A DNA stretch of 23,030 bases, taken from contig NW_019091630.1 of assembly GCF_001949145.1 (NCBI RefSeq), positions 24,820 through 47,849 of the forward strand. The letters run 5' to 3'. The DNA is from Acanthaster planci. Its lineage: Eukaryota; Echinodermata; Asteroidea; Valvatida; Acanthasteridae. The notes beneath the pieces were generated by a model. It searched no databases. It was not told the DNA's origin and saw only the letters and a program-made list of their open reading frames with translations. This document shows positions 20,069-23,030 of this stretch, in pieces; the first letter of the stretch is position 1, and every line of letters begins with the position of its first letter. A program made the position numbers and the translations under genes.

Positions 20069-20211
20069 GGGTACAGTTGAACCTCATTTAATAAGAGGCT
20101 CCACTAACTTTGCTTGTTACTGTCTTGTTAAGGAATGGCGTTTAAAAGTTTCCTTGTACAAACAACATGCTGTGCTAACAGTGCCCTTACTAACGAGATT
20201 CGACTGTACCC
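20069..20211. mobile_element. Small element with 18-bp terminal inverted repeats
   Basis: gggtacagttgaacctca (20069-20086) and cgagattcgactgtaccc (20194-20211) are inverted copies with 14 of 18 positions matching. The 143-base element has no coding capacity, as in MITEs. A flanking target duplication is not obvious. Confidence 0.55.
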
Positions 20212-20300
20212 GTGTTTATCAGGCGCTAAATGATAGCCCCAATTTTTTTTTTCCAGAATAACAGTTAAACAATTTTTTAACAAATTGCCTGTGTTGTCAG

Positions 20301-20449
20301 ACTGTCCTTTGCCAAAAAGAAAATTGAGGCGGCAGGCAAAGAGGATGGCATCTACCTCATCCGACAGAACCCCGAGGACTTCTCCAGTTACTGCTTGACT
20401 GCAAGACTAGATGGCAAAATCAAGAATTACAAGATCAATGTCGATGAAG
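20301..20449 (+). CDS. JAK: JAK coding exon 5: SH2 domain, phosphotyrosine pocket half
   Basis: Residues 352-401 plus one base. The split codon completes Pro352, then LSFAKKKIEAAGKEDGIYLI leads to Arg373. DGIYLIRQNPEDFSSYCLT (367-385) is the SH2 beta-B strand with the invariant arginine that contacts phosphotyrosine, followed by the D-F-x-x-Y-x-L-T pattern typical of JAK SH2 domains. In JAKs the SH2 packs against FERM and helps bind box2 of the receptor, and phosphotyrosine binding is not always kept (TYK2 is known to deviate), so an intact Arg here is informative. IKNYKINVDE (392-401) is a further strand. The acceptor is gtgttgtcag and the donor is GAAG|GTAGGA, phase 1. Confidence 0.92.
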
Positions 20450-21244
20450 GTAGGAATGGTCAATTTTGGCTATTACGAAAAGAAGTGTTTTGTCGAATTT
20501 ATTTGGTTTTTTAAATTTAATCATGGTTACTGGACATTTGTAAAGAAATGTGCATAAAAGTGGATAATTTTTGACAATTTTTTTTCATCTTCCAAAAAAT
20601 TTGGAAGAGATTGCTAGGCCTGTGCTGGGTACCAGGGTACCCGCCAGTTGATATAAAAACCCGGTTTGCAGCTCTGTCGACTGTTCTGATGTTCCTCATG
20701 AAAATTTTGTTTTCCAATTTCCTGTTTTAATATACCTACAAAAGACAATTTGCAAACTAGAGGTAACAATTTCGTTTGATATAAAGGTATGAGAATTTAA
20801 CCCAGACGTTTAGAACAATGTGCTGCTTGCTTCCTGTGTACGAAAAAGAGCCCTGTTTTGGGCACATGGTCCACCAGGGTCGTGCGCAGTGCCATTTGTT
20901 ATTAAGTGATTTCTTTTCCAGGTACCCGATGTTGACAAAAAACGGGTACCCGGTTCCAAAAATATCCAGAAATGCTTACCCCTAGAGATCGCAGCCCCTG
21001 TTTTAAAAGTTATGACAAGCGGTCTTGAAACGTGCCCGGGACATTGGTGGATGCATCTGTGACCGAAATGAATTTGGTGTCAAATGACGCATTTTTCTGC
21101 ATTGCCGAGGGGACGTCAGGTATGGAGCACGTTGACTCTTTTTCAAAATCTGCCAAGGACCTTGTTTTACCCAAATATTTTTTTGTACCCCCAAAAGTGC
21201 ATAAATACATGTATTTTTGGTTTTTTGTTTTTTTGGGATTCCAG
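20450..21244 (+). other. JAK: JAK intron 5 (phase 1)
   Basis: 795 bases. It includes palindromic ggtaccc words (gggtaccagggtaccc at about 20628; ggtacccg and cgggtacc at about 20922-20950). Nothing coding was seen. The open frame around 21032-21298 covers the next exon in another frame and is not supported. Confidence 0.85.
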
Positions 21245-21376
21245 ATGGCTGTGTTGGTTTGCCTGGTCAACGAACTTTCCCCGATGTCCGCGCATTAGCA
21301 GACTATTACCACTGCACAGTGAACTGTGCCTGTATAGAGGGGCCTCTCATCAAAGCCATACCGTACCAATCTAGAG
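21245..21376 (+). CDS. JAK: JAK coding exon 6: C-terminal half of the SH2 domain
   Basis: Residues 402-445 plus one base. GCVGLPGQRTFPDVRALADYY (403-423) matches the Y-x-L-x-G-x-x-x-x-F-x-S-L-x-x-L-L-x-x-Y module that closes JAK SH2 domains. The rest, HCTVNCACIEGPLIKAIPYQ (424-443), corresponds to the region after the second SH2 helix, with an I/L-K-x-I-P end. Three cysteines (425, 429, 431) are clustered in this last stretch. The acceptor is tttgggattccag and the donor is AGAG|GTAGGT, phase 1. Upstream of the acceptor the intron has a run of Ts that serves as the pyrimidine tract. Confidence 0.88.
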
Positions 21377-21585
21377 GTAGGTGTCGAAGAGTTCTAAGCT
21401 TTTATGGGTACACCATGTGAAATCAGCCTCTTGTATGGAACACTGAAGTGGACACAACATGCTCATAATTATGGGTGTAAAGGCATTACCGAGAAAACCA
21501 GCGCGTGAACCAACATGGGCGCGTGTTCCATTCGTTGGCACTGCACTTCCTGGTTCAAAAACATGTCATTCGGTACTCTGTCCGT

Positions 21586-21928
21586 CTTGAGCAGAAGCAC
21601 CCCCTCAGAAGAGCCACAATGCAGGCGTTTCCCGCTAGCACGCGTCCAAGAGTTTGCTATCACAAGTCGCAAAATCCGTCGACCCAGTGCGCGTTTGGAA
21701 AGGGTCGACAGATTCCGCACAGTGGATTGGCCATCGCATTGCAAACTCTTTTGAGGGACACTGTTGTGAATCACCTGCATTAGTTGGGGGTGTTCATTTT
21801 GTTGATACTGGTAGCTATGCGACAGCAATGCGTGCACTTTAGTGTCGTTCGTGAACCAGCAGAGTACAACTCCGACCAAAGGAGCCTCCGTTGCTAAAAC
21901 AAATTGCCCTCTTGTGCTCCAGCTTGAG
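21586..21928 (+). mobile_element. Dispersed repeat family R, copy 3 (long form)
   Basis: The left end cttgagcagaagcacccc and right end ctcttgtgctccagcttgag match copies 1 and 2. It has about 160 extra bases between gaagagcc and gtgttcattttg, which include a 103-base palindrome (21648-21750). It is either the full-length form or a copy with an insertion. Confidence 0.65.
21648..21750. repeat. Imperfect palindrome inside repeat R copy 3
   Basis: The outer aagagtttgc (21648-21657) and gcaaactctt (21741-21750) are perfect inverted copies, as are the inner gtcgaccc (21678-21685) and gggtcgac (21702-21709). The sequence between arms also pairs in part. Confidence 0.75.
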
Positions 21929-22683
21929 GCTAATACAAGTTGCAGTTGCGGGAGGAACTGTTAAGTCTGAACTCGGCATTTCGACCATGATGCTCTGGTT
22001 GTCCTAAGGAGAACTGCAGTGGAGCGCCGACTTTAAGATGGTACAGAATCAGCTACACAGAGAAGAACATGCTAGTGAGGGATTGGCTTGTGGATACACT
22101 CACGGTTTCTTCTCAAAACCACCGCTGTTGTAGAAGAGATTAATTTCACAAGGTGTACCCGCAAGCCGGCTCTTTTCAATCTAGCCTCCACCATCAAGAG
22201 TTTTGGTGTGTGTCAGGGCTTGGAGTTTCCATGTCTTCCTTCAATTGTGATTGACCCTTCTATGCCAAGATGCATTCTGGACAAAGTTGTCCTATCAGTC
22301 AAAATCAGTCAAATCACCTGCGTGTCTGTGTACCGTGACAAATTATGTACAAGGAACTGTTGACTGTCTGCCACTGTTACAGCGTAAGGAGGGTTAATCA
22401 CTCCATTTGATTATGTGGTGCTTTTGTTGAAATGGTGTAACAACCCTTCGTGCCATCAATGTTATTACCGCGTGGAAGTCGGCGTGGGAGAGGAGTGTAG
22501 ACCATCCACCAGCTGTGCTGTGTTGCTGTCTCCCGCAAGGATGGATCGTGTCCCTTACAGTTTTGGGCCTTGGCCCCTGCTTGGGTTCCTTGACGGTCCG
22601 AAAACACCCGGGGCGTGTCCAAAAAGTGTCATCTCATGAACAGTGCCCTTGACGTTGGTACATCATATGTGTTTTTTTATCAG

Positions 22684-22922
22684 ATGAGTGTCTCCAGTTG
22701 CGCGACCTGTCAGCCCTGCCTGAGTTGCCACGGAAGCCACCCCCTGAGCCGCAGATAGAGTGGATCCAGCAGGACAATATCTCCAAACGCCGGCGGTGGA
22801 AGCGGCTGGGAGGTGGAGCCTTCACCTCGGTCTACCGTGGGGAGGTCCGCAAGCGAGACAGAGGGTGGATCCAGGTGGCCATTAAGTGCCCTAACAAGGA
22901 TGCCTCGCAGCAGGTGCAGCAG
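22684..22922 (+). CDS. JAK: JAK coding exon 7: linker and start of the JH2 pseudokinase
   Basis: Residues 446-525; the gene continues beyond the window. The SH2-JH2 linker has LPELPRKPPPEPQIEW (457-472), short and proline-rich. JH2 begins at about DNISKRRRWKRLG, then GGGAFTSVYRGEV (488-500), a glycine-rich loop and beta-2 strand, and WIQVAIKCPNKD (507-518) with the VAIK-type lysine at 513. The JH2 domain restrains the JH1 kinase and is the site of activating mutations in vertebrate JAKs. The acceptor is tttttttatcag and the chosen donor is CAG|GTAGGA at 22923. Another in-frame donor, CAG|GTGCAG at 22914, lies nine bases earlier and would drop three residues (VQQ). Assignment to JH2 rather than JH1 follows from its position right after SH2. 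Confidence 0.9.
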
Positions 22923-23030
22923 GTAGGACCTTCTGACCTACAAATGTAGGCAAGACACGGGATATGTTAAGTCAGGAAACCAGACTAGTTGAACTAGCAT
23001 CTCTTGTGGGCCTGCTACCTGACCTTATAA
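22923..23030 (+). other. JAK: Start of JAK intron 7 (phase 0)
   Basis: It begins GTAGGA directly after the glutamine-rich end of exon 7 and runs off the window. Confidence 0.8.

Larger units (their letters stand above)
19074..20300 (+). other. JAK: JAK intron 4 (phase 2)
   Basis: 1227 bases carrying three elements described separately: a foldback (19198-19306), repeat R copy 2 (19338-19526) and a TIR element (20069-20211). TACATG runs occur at 19545-19562 and 19940-19982, the last dense ones in the window. Confidence 0.85.
21377..22683 (+). other. JAK: JAK intron 6 (phase 1)
   Basis: 1307 bases. It holds repeat R copy 3 (21586-21928) and otherwise unique-looking sequence with no coding exon recognised between 21929 and 22683. 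Confidence 0.85.
7210..22922 (+). other. JAK: Gene span: 5' half of a Janus kinase (JAK) gene
   Basis: This is the overall gene model, from the proposed acceptor of the first coding exon to the last donor seen. Seven exons splice with GT..AG borders and matching phases into about 525 residues in the order FERM, SH2, linker, start of the JH2 pseudokinase. That domain order is unique to JAKs, which sit on the cytoplasmic tails of cytokine receptors and phosphorylate the receptor and STATs. Vertebrate JAKs are about 1100-1200 residues, so roughly half the protein is present; the rest of JH2 and the JH1 kinase lie past the window. Protein similarity runs across each exon join without a visible hole, so neither the N gap nor the 6.4 kb intron 3 need hide a coding exon. 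Which JAK class it belongs to cannot be decided here. Many invertebrates have a single JAK. Confidence 0.92.

Noticed and set aside
21032-21298. 88-codon open frame overlapping JAK exon 6
   Set aside because: It runs through intron 5 and its acceptor in a different frame from the SH2 exon, with no recognisable domain.

Overview
This is animal genomic DNA, not prokaryotic. It carries one gene split by GT..AG introns, long AT-rich introns and flanks full of dispersed repeats, and a 652-base run of N at 10213-10864. The intron and repeat style (palindromic TACATG/GTAC arrays, degenerate GAGACC arrays, SINE-like copies with a tRNA-type B box) suggests a marine invertebrate, most likely an invertebrate deuterostome such as an echinoderm, hemichordate or amphioxus. 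That placement is inference from general familiarity and has not been tested.

The one gene I can support is a Janus kinase (JAK) on the plus strand, covering its 5' half. Seven coding exons join in frame: 7305-7895, 11443-11631, 12433-12549, 18916-19073, 20301-20449, 21245-21376 and 22684-22922. They give about 525 residues: a FERM domain (about residues 25-345), an SH2 domain (about 347-445, phosphotyrosine-binding Arg373 kept), a short Pro-rich linker, and the first strands of the JH2 pseudokinase (glycine loop 488-490, VAIK lysine 513). The intron phases are 0,0,0,2,1,1,0 and agree at every join. The rest of JH2 and the JH1 tyrosine kinase lie beyond the right edge. A strong acceptor at 7208-7209 implies a 5' UTR start to the first coding exon and at least one noncoding exon upstream.

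Layout: 1-4650 is repeat-dense flank with TACATG arrays, a TTTCCCAC/CAGA tandem block and one foldback element. At 4650-7209 the TACATG arrays nearly vanish; this stretch has a cluster of promoter-like motifs (5273-5840) and a strong hairpin (6441-6478). From 7210 to the end is the JAK gene. Its introns hold a three-copy dispersed repeat with inverted ends, two foldback elements, SINE-like copies flanking the assembly gap, a 20-bp tandem array, paired GAGACC arrays and a TIR-bounded element.

The most interesting non-genic content is this set of small non-autonomous elements, which can be recognised by comparing copies inside the window. No CRISPR array, tRNA, rRNA or second complete gene was found.
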